Shown one piece after another: positions 44,620 through 54,440 of a stretch of 64,000 nt of DNA. The DNA lies in the NCBI GenBank assembly GCA_032690845.1, contig CM064430.1, forward strand, positions 10,278,949-10,342,948, in the 5' to 3' direction. Position 1 is the stretch's first letter, and the number at the start of each line of letters is the position of its first letter. The position numbers and the translations under genes were made by a program. A model generated the notes under the pieces. That model worked only from the letters and a program-made list of their open reading frames with translations, was not told where the DNA came from and made no database searches. The DNA is from Eleusine coracana subsp. coracana. Its lineage: Eukaryota; Streptophyta; Magnoliopsida; Poales; Poaceae.

Positions 44620-47034
44620 TGTAATGGAACCGCCTTACCACGGAGACGACTCCATTCTAGGATCTTCTCGGGTGGCGACACGCGCTGTAACGTTCAATAG
44701 TACAACACATGACAGAGAATATAATTGCAACGAGAACATAGATAGAGTACAGAGTTTTATATAAATCCGAATTTAAAGTTTACAAACCAGAGTTTTTAGA
44801 AAATGCGGAAACAAAATAGTCTACATAATAGATAGCTCAATAGAATAAGTAAGATACATTCGTCCTCTCACGATGATTCACACAGCATATCCGACTTTGT
44901 ATGTATTTGTCCAAACACCGTGCCGGCAATCAACATGCTACCCCTCCTTGTTGTCGGTGCAAGGCTCCCATTCTATTTTTCAGCAGTCGGGGCGCTGGCC
45001 TTTCTAATGGAATCTCCCACTGTACTGGCAGTCTCCACCCTGGTCATCTGAAAACCACATAGAACATCGCCCTGAGTAACTAGTTTACTCAGCAAGACTG
45101 ACCCGTCAAGGCGACCAACTACAGTCGACCCCTAGACATGCACAGGCTAAGGGTAGGGTTTATGTTACCAAAAGCCAGCCTAAGAGTAAATCCCTAGTTT
45201 TCAAGTTTTAGCATCAAGTTAAGTTAATAGGCGAAATAGTAAATTTAGTTTGCACTATGACTATAACAATCAGGGTTGCAATACAATTAACAATAATGTC
45301 CAAACAATAATATTAAACCCCTTCAATAAATTAATGACTTCCAACACTGTTCCGGAGCAGCGATCAAGTGGTACTCATTACTGTGAGGGACAACGACTCG
45401 AATCTATTAACATCCTGCAGGAGAAACCTGCTTGCACGATCTATAAGCGCTTCATGAAAGCCGCATGGAGCGACTTTTCGCGTACGGTACCGTAGGGTCT
45501 TTCGGGTCCAGACTCACCCGAGAAGGGTCCCCCAACAAGATGCGCCCCGTGCCGCCATTCGTGGGTGGATTCTTCCTCCTCTCAGCCCCAGTTCCACCAA
45601 AGAAGGGAGAAGGCTATCTTCCGACCATGCAGTAGCCATAGCTATGTTAGTTTACAGGACCCATAACTCCAGCATGTAAATAGTACGTTCAAACTTGACC
45701 TCATAGGACCGGACAAGAGGCATAGCCTTAGGTGACTCGGACACGGCTACCTCCTTGAAGATAAATTGTCCTTCCCTTTTCACCTAGTTGCCTGTCTGAT
45801 CTTCATTTGTTATCGCATCCAACTTTCCTTCAATCAATATCATTTCCCGGTGATAATATTTCCTGATCTACGAGCGGTCTCCATACCAGTCGATGAATGA
45901 TCGTCCCTAGTTAAGCGGAGCAACTACCGTCATACGGCTATTATCAAGTGAAGGGAACCTACTGCAATACTGGGTTTCTAAACAACTCCTATAAACTTAA
46001 TGCACAGGCAAGACTACAATATAATAACTAGTGATAAGATAAAAAGAGTTAAAACTTGGTGGGATGCACCGGGTCTTGCCTTGGTCCTGTTCCTGGTTAG
46101 TGGGGTCACCACCAGGTTCTTCTGGCTCTTGCTCTATATCAGCCTCCACGTGGTTCACTTCGTCATCTATATGATGTGAATGATGATGAATATGAGAAAA
46201 GGTTTATGGCACTATTAAAATAAGACTTATTGTTATAATGTGCATTCTGAGTCGATCTATTAGGTGAATGCGAGGAGTTTGAGACGACTGATCTGTGCTG
46301 GGAGGGGCTGTGGTGGCGACGCCGAGAGCTCACCGAGCTTGCAACAATGGTGATGGTGATGGGTTTTTCGGATGGCTTGTGTGAGAGCGAAAGAGAGGGA
46401 CGGGGAGGGAAATGAGCGTGAGGAGCAAAACCGGGTGCGGGACTCCGGTTTTGGCATCCGGATTCCGATCAGGAGGGGGCAGCGGCTCGTCGGCGGCCAC
46501 GCGGCGGCTTGGCGCCGGCAGCCCGGGCCCGCGCGGGAAGTGGAAGAGGTTGTGGCTGACATGTGGGACCCGCTTCTCTTTTCTTTTTTGTTGGTTTTCA
46601 AAACAGCACCCATTTCATATTTTTATATATTTAACAATATTGATCCTATAACAAATATAAAAATATGAGAGTGTTCAGGAAGATGTGCTTGAACTTATAA
46701 AAATGATAAACGTTGGTGTTTGCAATTCAAATTTAAATGAGAAATTTTTAAAAAGGGACATTGTTTGACCTTTATGGCATTTATTTGCGGCACTAAATAA
46801 TGAAAAAAAAAATCTGAGAAATTCCATAAAATTGTGATTGGTCATGGCTTTTCAACATATACTTTTCGTGAGGGTATGTTCTATTATAAATTTAGGACTT
46901 GTAGTTCAAATGTGGTGTAAATTTAGTCGAATTTGACTCAAATTTGACCAACTGCTGTTCAAATAGGTTCTTTGCAGCGATGAGAGTTCTAATATATTGT
47001 GCTAGGAAAAATTTATGACACCCGAGGTTTCATA
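44620..47034 (-). repeat. 5' LTR of the non-autonomous element
   Basis: 2415 bp, TGTAATGGAACC...GGTTTCATA. The expected terminal CA has decayed to TA. The target duplication TGCCC follows. It lacks the 1.1-kb X segment of the 3' LTR and keeps a 260-bp stretch (about 45280-45550) absent there. Confidence 0.85.
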
Positions 47035-47176
47035 TGCCCAACCTGCCGCTACAGTGTTTTTTGGACCGCCGCTAGAAGCTGTTTTTGTGGTAGTGTTTGT
47101 GTAGCGTCGGGTCGCCCAACCCGCCGTTATAGTGGGTTTTGACCCGTCACTACAACCTCTTTTTGTAGTAGTGACT

Positions 47177-47793
47177 GTGGGGCAGATTCAAAGGCACCTT
47201 ATGGATTTCATACATTTTACTTCACCACCTGAAATAACCTCATCTGTGGTAAGGAAAACGTGGAGGAAGTCAAATGAAGGATGGATTAAAATTAATTCAG
47301 ATGGAGCTTTCAATCAAACTTCAGCAACGGCCGGTTGGGGGTTTGTGATGAGGGATCACACATGCGGGGTTGTGGGGTCTGGCCTGGGCCGCATTAACAA
47401 TTGCCCGGACGCTTTGCAAGCAAAAACAATAGCGGCTCTTCAAACTCTGGCTCACGCATCATAAATGGGGCTATCAAGGCTGATCCTGGAGGTGGATGCT
47501 CAAAATGTGAAGACTGTCCTAACATCCCAAGCTTATGATCTTGCCCCGATTGTGGTGTTAGTCAGGGATATAATCTCTAATGTACTCGCAATTCCAAAGT
47601 GTAATGATGGAAGCGTGTTCACATTCATGTAACACAGTAGCTGATAAGCTAGCTAAGCTAAGAAGTGATTTACAGTCGGGTGCTGCTCTTGTCTGGCCAG
47701 ACAGTAGCCCGGAATGTGTAAACTCTTTGGTGGTTGCTGACTTCAGGCAGCCTCAAGTTAATGGAATTATCTTTCCAGTTCAAAAAAAAAAAG
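47177..47793 (+). pseudogene. LINE RNase H domain and 3' end
   Basis: Continues the LINE after the CACTA target duplication. WIKINSDGAFNQTSATAGWG, FVMRDHTCGVVGSGLG and LILEVDAQNVKTVLTSQ match the RVT_3-type RNase H at the end of plant L1 ORF2. The expected catalytic Glu is Lys (DALQAKTIAAL). The tail SCNTVADKLAKL and FPVQKKK run into poly(A). Stops occur near 47461 and 47630. Confidence 0.82.
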
Positions 47794-48622
47794 ACTAAAC
47801 AAAAGAACTGACGTGGAGATCGAACATTGCTGCTAGGCACTGTGAAATCAAACATCGTCCAACCCGAGTACCTGTCTAGGAGGAGAGATCGGCGTCGTAC
47901 TTGTAGTTGTGCGAAAAAGATTTGTCAGGACAAGCCCGCTAAATCAATGGAGACCGTGGGCTCTCAAGAAGCGGTCGTCAAACTACGCCAGACCTCGCTT
48001 ATGGGTGCAGCCGGCCAACTGTAACCCTTGCCGCCGCAGTGCCGGCAGACGCAACTGTTGCGGCATCGAAGCTTGCCGATGGACGTAGCTTGCACCCCTG
48101 CCATCGCGGCACCGTCCACCTCCATGACTCCCGTCTCGGATCTGACCGCATCCCGATTTGGTGATCTGCAGTAGAAAGAGTAGGTTGGTGGGACGAAGAT
48201 GGTGGCCTGGCGCCCCGCAGCTGCCGTCATTGCCGCTGAGTAGGTTGTCTCTTCAGCCAGCTCCGGCGGCGACTGGGGCGAGGAGGGGATGATAAGCGGC
48301 GGCCGGGTGCTGGCGAAGATCGCCACCCCAGCCACCCGTGAGAGACGACGCGGGGGCTCCACAAAAGCGGCTGCCTCCTTTGTTCCTAGCTTGCTCTGTT
48401 TTGATCATGTTTTCTTCTTCGATCAGGTCTTGCCTCTTGAGGTCAGCAAACAACATCGCCAGGATTTTAATACCAGGATCAACTCGAATAATGATTTTGA
48501 CATTTAGCACTTTGCTTCTATCAATTGCAAACTCACGGAAGTTTCTACTATTACAAAGGATTTCCAGGAGTGTCTCATGGTCGTCGGCACGTCGCAGGCA
48601 GGCAGGCTCGCTAGACGGAAGA
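47794..48622. other. Unassigned interval between LINE and Helitron
   Basis: GC-rich to about 48360. The minus strand has short frames with CRNSCVCRHCGGKG (about 48030-48070) and with LNVKIIIRVDPGIKILAMLF (about 48440-48510). Neither could be assigned to a family or joined into a gene. Confidence 0.4.
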
Positions 48623-48795
48623 TCTATTTAATAATAAAAGGAGATGAACTTTTTACCAAGATGGCTAGAAAAAAAAATAGGCTAGAAATTCTCACAATAA
48701 AGCAAAACATCTGATCCTTAATCTACTTCTATCAAAACATCCAGCCTTGGTACCTCCTCAGATCCCACATATCTGAAAAGACCCCTACAGGTCTC

Positions 48796-49696
48796 TCATG
48801 AACGATCAGTGCAGTTGCAGCTGTTGTCTTTGCATTATAATTTGTGGAGCAATCCAACGTTCTCATGCTATGGTGATTGATCACTGTGACCTGCACAATC
48901 ATGGACAATGGCATCGCTGCGACATGTGAGATCGAGGCCAAAGTGTTTCCTCCAAACCTTCATGTCCTCCAAGAGATCAGTTATGAACACAGATGTCTTG
49001 GTCGATGGTTCTCGGATCATTGTTCTTGATTTATTAATTCTGACGCCGCAAGCACAAGCATCAAGAAAGCAAGGAACGATATCCAGGGTGTTTTTTTTTC
49101 TAAATCTTTGGTTCATCTTAACTGAGAAAAGTAGAAGACAATGGCTAGCAGATGTATATGGTTTTGTGATTTTATTACAATCTAAACAGTCAAAGACAAG
49201 GTAAACCTTTACCCACAGCTTCAAACACCTGTTTGTCTCTCATGTAGATCAGTGCCGCCGTAGACCAATCCATCGTTCTTTTGCTGCTGTTTTATTCACG
49301 AATCCATGCTATTGTTGTCCTTACGCGCTTCTGCTATGGTCGCAGATGGTGATCGATTGCTGGTCAGAGTCATCCACAGGCGACATGCATAATCATGGCG
49401 AATGGCATCATTGTGACCATGGAGATCGAGGCCGATCTGCTCGCTCCTAACCTTCGCGTGACTAAGGAGATTAGTTACACACACAACACAAATGTCTCGG
49501 TTGATGGTTCTGGGATCATTGTTCTTGATTTCTTGATTCTGAGACAACAACAAGCACATGCGTCCAGAAAGCAAGATCGATATGCAGGTTGTATTTGTGA
49601 ATCTTCAGATCGTCTTAACCCAAAAAGGAGAAGGTAAGGGCCAGAAGATGTATATGGCTTTGTGATTTACAATCTAGGGAGTCAAAGATAAGGTAA
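48796..49696. repeat. Diverged tandem duplication inside the Helitron
   Basis: Two blocks of ~410-460 bp (about 48796-49205 and 49236-49696) share GATCAGTGC, CAATCCA-CGTTCT, ATGG-GAATGGCATC, GATCGAGGCC, GTTGATGGTTCT-GGATCATTG and TCAAAGA-AAGGTAAA. A shorter trace occurs near 49905-49935. A frame in the second block (MANGIIVTMEIEADLLAPNL) has a diverged equivalent in the first. Possibly captured exons, origin unknown. Confidence 0.6.
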
Positions 49697-51078
49697 AACT
49701 TTCATCCACAGCATAAAACACCTGTTTCTTTTAAGCTGTGTCAATATTATTGCTAATTTGTAGGTCAGACGTCACTTTATGTTATGCATAGAATCAAAGG
49801 TGGATAGACGATGTTCCTCTTGGACAGTTCAATAGGGCTCTAGCAAGATCGCACGAAGGATTCATTCATATACTTGGTTACTCATTTCTGAATTTATAGA
49901 TCGATCGCTGGTCAGGTTCATCCACATATGCTTTTAGGATTAAGGTACAGCTGTGTGATTTGTTAGGAAAGATTTTTTTTTTTCTGAATTTAATTCACAG
50001 AATAGGGAGGGTTATGTACTATAGACATAGAGCAGTCATAGCGATGAAGGTGCATGATACCTCAAAGCTGAACGCATAAACTCAATGATAAGCTTTGGCT
50101 GGCGTCGAGAAGAAAATCGTGCCTCGGCGTTGGTCAGGATCCACAAGACCACTAGCCGTTCTTGTCAGATATGCATCTCTGCCAATGCGAGCTGCACGCA
50201 CAGGGCGAGTGCAACGCCCATGACACACTGACATTGTTGCAAGACCGACAGTGAGGCGGTCATGTGGCTTATCCAGGTACGGTGTGTGAGCAAGAGAGGG
50301 AGGTTTGAAGATGTTAATTTGGTAGAGGGTGATGAGGACACTGTAAGTTGGCCGTTTGTGAGAAGCATGGCCAGTTCACAACATTATATCTGTACAAGCA
50401 TAATATTTTCCCTGAAGTAAGGAACAATGATGGATTGGAAAGCAATAATGGTGGCACTTAATGTTAAAATTTTTATGTGGCTCTTATACTGAGACATAAT
50501 TTAGTTTGCAGTCAAACTGTTAAAGAAGTAAATGGAAGGGAGTGGGCTGGTCAGTGTAAATTTGAGGAGAGCTCCTTTAGCGTGTTGTCAATCACTGCTC
50601 TTAATGAAGAACCCGTGCAAGGCGGTCATAGATACTGTCCTAAATCCATGTCCATCTCTCAATTTCGAGGAGAAGGAAAGATATAGTATGACAAACAAGA
50701 TCATGTAAGCCACAAAGCTCTAGATTTGTGGAAAATAATGAGAGTGGTCAAGTTTGATTTTACAGCCTTTTAACCTCGTAATAAGTATGAACGTCCTTAA
50801 TTTTGACAAAGATTATATGATTGCCGCTGGTTTATATAGAATCTTTTGTCCTGTTTTTTCATTTTGTTGATTTAGAATATAGCAGGTCTTCCTTTCATTC
50901 ATTGCTAAAATATAGTTCTAAAATTCATGAATTTCTTCATTTTGTATAACTCCCTAAATTATTATTTTTTCTTTGGTATCTTCTCTTCTATTTTAGCAAG
51001 GAATGAGATTAAATTTTTATGTGCGCATGTATTTATTTACAAAACGAGGAAATCTATCAAGCAGCTAAATAGAGTCTA
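49697..51078. other. Helitron interior without recognisable gene
   Basis: Mostly AT-rich sequence with short frames. No domain could be named on either strand. Confidence 0.45.
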
Positions 51079-51113
51079 GCCCGCACTATTATGCGGGCCA
51101 CTTGAGTGTCTAA

Positions 51114-51879
51114 TTTTCACTCCATTGAAAATGGGGTTTCCTTTCCATCAACGCTTTTAGCCTTTGGATCTAGATCTAATGGATACAAAAAGACAAAACT
51201 TTTCTATGGTCTATACATAACACTAATTAATACATATAATCCTACAAATAGATAAATAATAAAAGGAACAAAATCAAAAAAAAGATTGAACAAAAAAATA
51301 TACACCACAACCATCGATTGAAAAGGATGCTACTTTTCAATCAACTGAAAAGTAACATTACCGTTGAATTAATCCTCCTGCATGGAGCTCTCCTCGAACA
51401 AGGCGAAAGGTCCGTGATGTGTTGCTTAGCTCGGAGTCATTAAGGCTTAAGATTTGGATTAAGGGGGGATCTGCTTTGAGATTATGATGTGACACGTCTC
51501 ACATCGAGGATTGGATCTCTTAGATCAGTAAGAGCGGTCACTCATAATTTGTTTCCGAGCTTGTCGTTGTCTCGATGCTCTGGCCTATTTAGCATGGGCA
51601 CATTCACCACGCACCAACGAATTGATGGGTAAACCTCCTGCATGGTACGGGCGTCGCTCCCGTGAAACTAAAGTTTCAGAAACCTCCTAGTCCTTATACG
51701 CGATGCCATGGCTAGCAATTGCGCATGATCCAGCAACAATACATGGCAACATGACATTGCAGTGCATGCACATATACATGTGTGTTTCTTCCGGCATTGA
51801 GGGACTCCACTTATGGATGGATCTTAAAAGAAGATTAAAACCATCGAACTCAACAACCCGACCTTTATGTTGTCCTCCT
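51114..51879. other. Unassigned interval
   Basis: AT-rich at first, then mixed. Contains a perfect 10-bp inverted repeat GATTGAAAAG/CTTTTCAATC (51316-51342). It may be eroded internal sequence of the Tat-type element whose LTR remnant follows. Confidence 0.4.
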
Positions 51880-52220
51880 TCCTAGCATGCCAATTGTCGA
51901 GACTTACGGTAATAGACATAGAATCGTTGACCTATGAAGATTTGTATGTAGGATAGATGTATGTGTGAGATCGAGAGATGGTAGTAACATAAGACGCCGA
52001 TTTATACATGTTCGAACCTCTCGAAAGGTAACAACCCTATCTCTTATGTTATGTTGTGTTATATTGATTGTAGATTGCGAGTTATACCTATGAGGTGATC
52101 TCTGTCCGCCTTATATATCCGAGGGACATGGTTACATGACAGAGTCCTCATCGGTGTTGTATACATATCCAAATAGAAGTCTAACTCTAATTTCCTTGTC
52201 TGTGAAGTACCTTGGGTACA
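51880..52220 (-). mobile_element. Remnant of a Tat-type gypsy LTR and PBS
   Basis: CCTTCCTAGCATGCCAATTGTCGAGACTT aligns in layout with the PBS/LTR junction near 24975-25000 (the minus strand reads TTGGCATGCTAGG). It continues with GGTAACAACCCTA, CCTTATATATCCGAGGG and GACAGAGTCCT, similar in order to the LTR at 24996-25431. Both limits are approximate. Confidence 0.55.
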
Positions 52221-52229
52221 GACCATCAA

Positions 52230-52802
52230 CACCACTCCTCTTGTCGTGGACTCTGTCCATGAGTGCTCGATCTCTCAGCTTGATGTCAAGAATGTTTTTC
52301 CTCCTGGCGACTTGCACGAGGAGGTCCATACGCATCAACTACCTGAATATTCTATTCGTGAGGGTATGGTTTGCTATTTTCGCTACTCGCTTTATGACCT
52401 TAAGCAGGCTCCACATGTTTGGTTTCAGCACTTTAGTTCTATATGGTCACTGTTCCTGGTTATTCTGCCAGCAATCATAATCCAGTGTTACTGTTCATAC
52501 TTCTGCTTGTGGTTAGACTCTACTCCTTCTCTATGTTGATGATATGCTTATTACGGGAGTTGATTTTACGTACATAGTCTTTGTGAAGGTGTGCCTCACT
52601 AAGTAGTTTCTGGTCTCTTGGTCCTCTTTATTTTTTTCTTGGGATTGAGATTTTCTCTACACTTGAGAGCTTTTACCTATTGCAAGAGAAGTACATCTCG
52701 GACCTTCTTGATCGTGCTTCTCTCACTGATCATCGCATAGTTGAGACTCCCATGGAACTCAATGTTCACCTTCGATCTACTGACAGTGATCCTTGTAAGG
52801 AA
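52230..52802 (+). pseudogene. Degenerate copia reverse transcriptase fragment
   Basis: SQLDVKNVFPPGDLHEEVHT, YSLYDLKQAPHVWFQHFSS, then in another frame LLLYVDDMLITG, and FLGIEIFSTLESFYLLQEKY with ISDLLDRASLTDHRIVETPM. These are copia RT blocks including YVDD. Frameshifts break it, and it stops at the LTR of the next copia element, which probably inserted into it. Confidence 0.75.
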
Positions 52803-53001
52803 TGGTTGAAGAGTGGTACCTCGTCCATGCCCACATGCGTGTCTATATAGATGAGAAGAGCCCTCATCGTGGCAGATTACAACAGATTGAATCGATTAGG
52901 GTGATCCAGACCGAATAACTTGACTTCTACTCCAAACATACAACAGATAAGAGATTCTGCTCTATCTAAAACTGAAACATAAGAAGAAGATAATTCTAAC
53001 A
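52803..53001 (-). repeat. 3' LTR of the Ale-like copia element
   Basis: On the minus strand TGTTAGAATTATC... to ...CTCTTCAACCA, about 199 bp, with CTATATAG near 52845-52852 as a likely TATA box. The outer boundary is inferred from TG...CA only. The partner LTR is outside the window. Confidence 0.6.
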
Positions 53002-53035
53002 CCTCCCCTCAATCTAAACATCACATGTTAATATT

Positions 53036-54440
53036 CTATCCAAATTCAACAAGCTTTCGAACATACAAAGCTTTTGTAAAACCATAAGCAATCTGATCTG
53101 CAGATGAAACAAAACATATCTCAAACAATTTATCAGCAACTCTTTCTCTGACAAAATGATAATCTATCTCGATATGTTTAGTCCTTGCATGAAACACTGA
53201 ATTGGCTGTCATGTATGTAGCACCAAGATTGTCACACCAAAGTCTAGCAACTCTTGGTTCATTAATTCCCAGTTCTTTCAAAATTGTTTGTACCTAAACA
53301 ATTTCAGATGTGACATTTGCTAAGGACTTATACTCAGCTTCTGTATGTGGTCAAGATACAGTAGCTTATTTTCTAGCATTCCAAGATACTAGATTAGTCC
53401 CAATATAAACAACAAACCCTCCTATTTACGTCCTATCATTTGAACAACTTACCCAATCAGCATCAGAGATAGCACTGACCAATAATGAACTATCTTTTAC
53501 AAACTTGATTCCCATACCAATAGTCCCTTGTAGATATCTCAATATTCTCTTGACAACAACCATATGATTACTAGTAAGAGGATGGAGAAATTGACACACT
53601 CTATTAACTGAAAAAGCAATGCCTGGTCTAGTGAGAGTAAGATATTGTAATGGCCCAACAATACTTCTGTAATTTGTTGCTTCTCTACTATCAAGAGGAA
53701 TTCCACTATAAACCAAAAGTTTTTTAGAGGTTGGTAGAGGAGTTGTTCCTGCTTTACACTTCTGCATACCAGCTCACTTTATGATCTTAGCGCATACTTG
53801 TTTTGATTCAACAATATCCCTCCTTTAATTTGTTGTACTTCTATTCCCAAGAAGTAATGCAACATACCAAGATCCTTAAGAGAAAATTCCTTACTCAAAT
53901 CCGTCAACATAGCTTCTACAGCTTGATTAGAACAGCTCACCACCACTATATCATCAACATATATTAGTAGAAAGATTGTAATCTCTCCATGCTTAAAAAT
54001 GAACGATGATGTAATCTCTCCATGCCTAAAACCAAGCTGTAATAACTTGTTACTCAACCTTGAATACCAGGCTCTAGGAGTTTGTTTTATCCCATAAATT
54101 GCTTTATCTATCTTACAAACATATTTAGGAAATACAGGATCTTCATATCCAGGTGGTTGATTCATATAAACTTCCTCTTCTAAATTCCCATGTAAGAAGG
54201 CATTTTGCACATCCAATTGTCTCAAGCACCACCCTCAAGATACAGCAATAGAAAGAACAATACGAATTGTAGCAATCTTAACTACATTACTGAAAGTATC
54301 CACGTAATCAATTCCATACCTTCGTTTGAATCCTTTTGCCACTAACCAAGCCTTGTAACTATCAATGGTACCATCTGATTTTGTTTTGATCTTATACACC
54401 CATTTTGAATCAATGACATTACTACCATGTTTTCTTGGTA
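53036..54440 (-). pseudogene. Ale-like copia RT and RNase H
   Basis: From about 54440: IDSKWVYKIKTKSDGTIDSY, KGFKRRYGIDYVDTFSNVVK, LRQLDVQNAFLHGNLEEEVY, AIYGIKQTPRAWYSRLSNKL and LLIYVDDIVVVS (YVDD intact). DLGMLHYFLGIEVQ, TNYRSIVGPLQYLTLTRPGI and DADWVSCSNDRT follow. The RNase H end has RLWCDNLGATYMTANSVFHA, RTKHIEIDYHFVRERV and AYGFTKAL. A short in-frame duplication (HGEIT-SSFIFK-HGEIT) near 53985-54030 and stops near 54230, 53770 and 53425 disable it. Confidence 0.87.

Larger units (their letters stand above)
37130..47034 (-). mobile_element. Large non-autonomous LTR retrotransposon, chromovirus-derived
   Basis: Minus strand, 9.9 kb. LTRs start TGTAACGGAACC (left copy) and share long stretches. 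Target duplication TGCCC at 37125-37129 and 47035-47039. PBS at 44605-44616 and a purine tract next to 40832 give the orientation. The internal region (40833-44604) has only a decayed chromodomain end of pol. There is no gag, protease, RT or integrase. It therefore depended on a helper for movement and fits the LARD category. Confidence 0.85.
36143..47095. mobile_element. CACTA-2, related CACTA inserted in CACTA-1
   Basis: Left end CACTACCACAAAAATGGTCT, right end GCTGTTTTTGTGGTAGTG. Target duplication TTT at 36140-36142 and 47096-47098. Subtracting the LTR element leaves about 1043 bp. Its ends and subterminal repeats align with those of CACTA-1 (CCGCCGCTATA near both right ends), so the two are one family. 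An internal TTTGTAGTG near 37113 mimics an end but has no partner duplication. Confidence 0.85.
35271..47173. mobile_element. CACTA-1, small non-autonomous CACTA in the LINE
   Basis: Left end CACTACCACAAAAATGACTT, right end ...TTTTTGTAGTAGTG. 3-bp target duplication ACT at 35268-35270 and 47174-47176. Subtracting CACTA-2 leaves about 947 bp. Both ends carry subterminal TAGCGGCGG/CCGCCGCTA-type units. There is no transposase. Open frames in its GC-rich centre (35744-36049) are low-complexity. Confidence 0.87.
30284..47793 (+). mobile_element. L1-type LINE interrupted by CACTA elements
   Basis: Plus strand: ORF1 with a DUF4283-type domain and a knuckle, then ORF2 with endonuclease, RT, zf-RVT and an RVT_3-type RNase H, ending in a poly(A) run of 11 (47782-47792). 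Split between zf-RVT and RNase H by CACTA-1 (35271-47173). Without that it is about 5.6 kb, the usual size of a plant L1. Stops and frameshifts are frequent. Confidence 0.87.
48623..51113 (+). mobile_element. Probable non-autonomous Helitron
   Basis: The 5' end TCTATTTAATAATAAAAGG (48623) follows a host A. The 3' end has a 7-bp hairpin GCCCGCA/TGCGGGC (51079-51098), then 11 nt, then CTAA (51110-51113) followed by host T. TC...CTRR ends between A and T with a 3' hairpin and no TIR or target duplication are the Helitron signature. No Rep/helicase is seen. The interior carries a diverged tandem duplication. Confidence 0.68.

Noticed and set aside
47964..48362. Minus-strand frame with CRNSCVCRHCGGKG as a zinc-finger (DnaJ/BSD2-like) gene
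   Set aside because: Only one CxC-CxxC cluster, no second zinc site and no supporting exons or start context. Left as unassigned.
51316..51342. Perfect 10-bp inverted repeat as a terminator or MITE end
   Set aside because: Isolated, no target duplication and no partner end. Such repeats are expected in AT-rich DNA.
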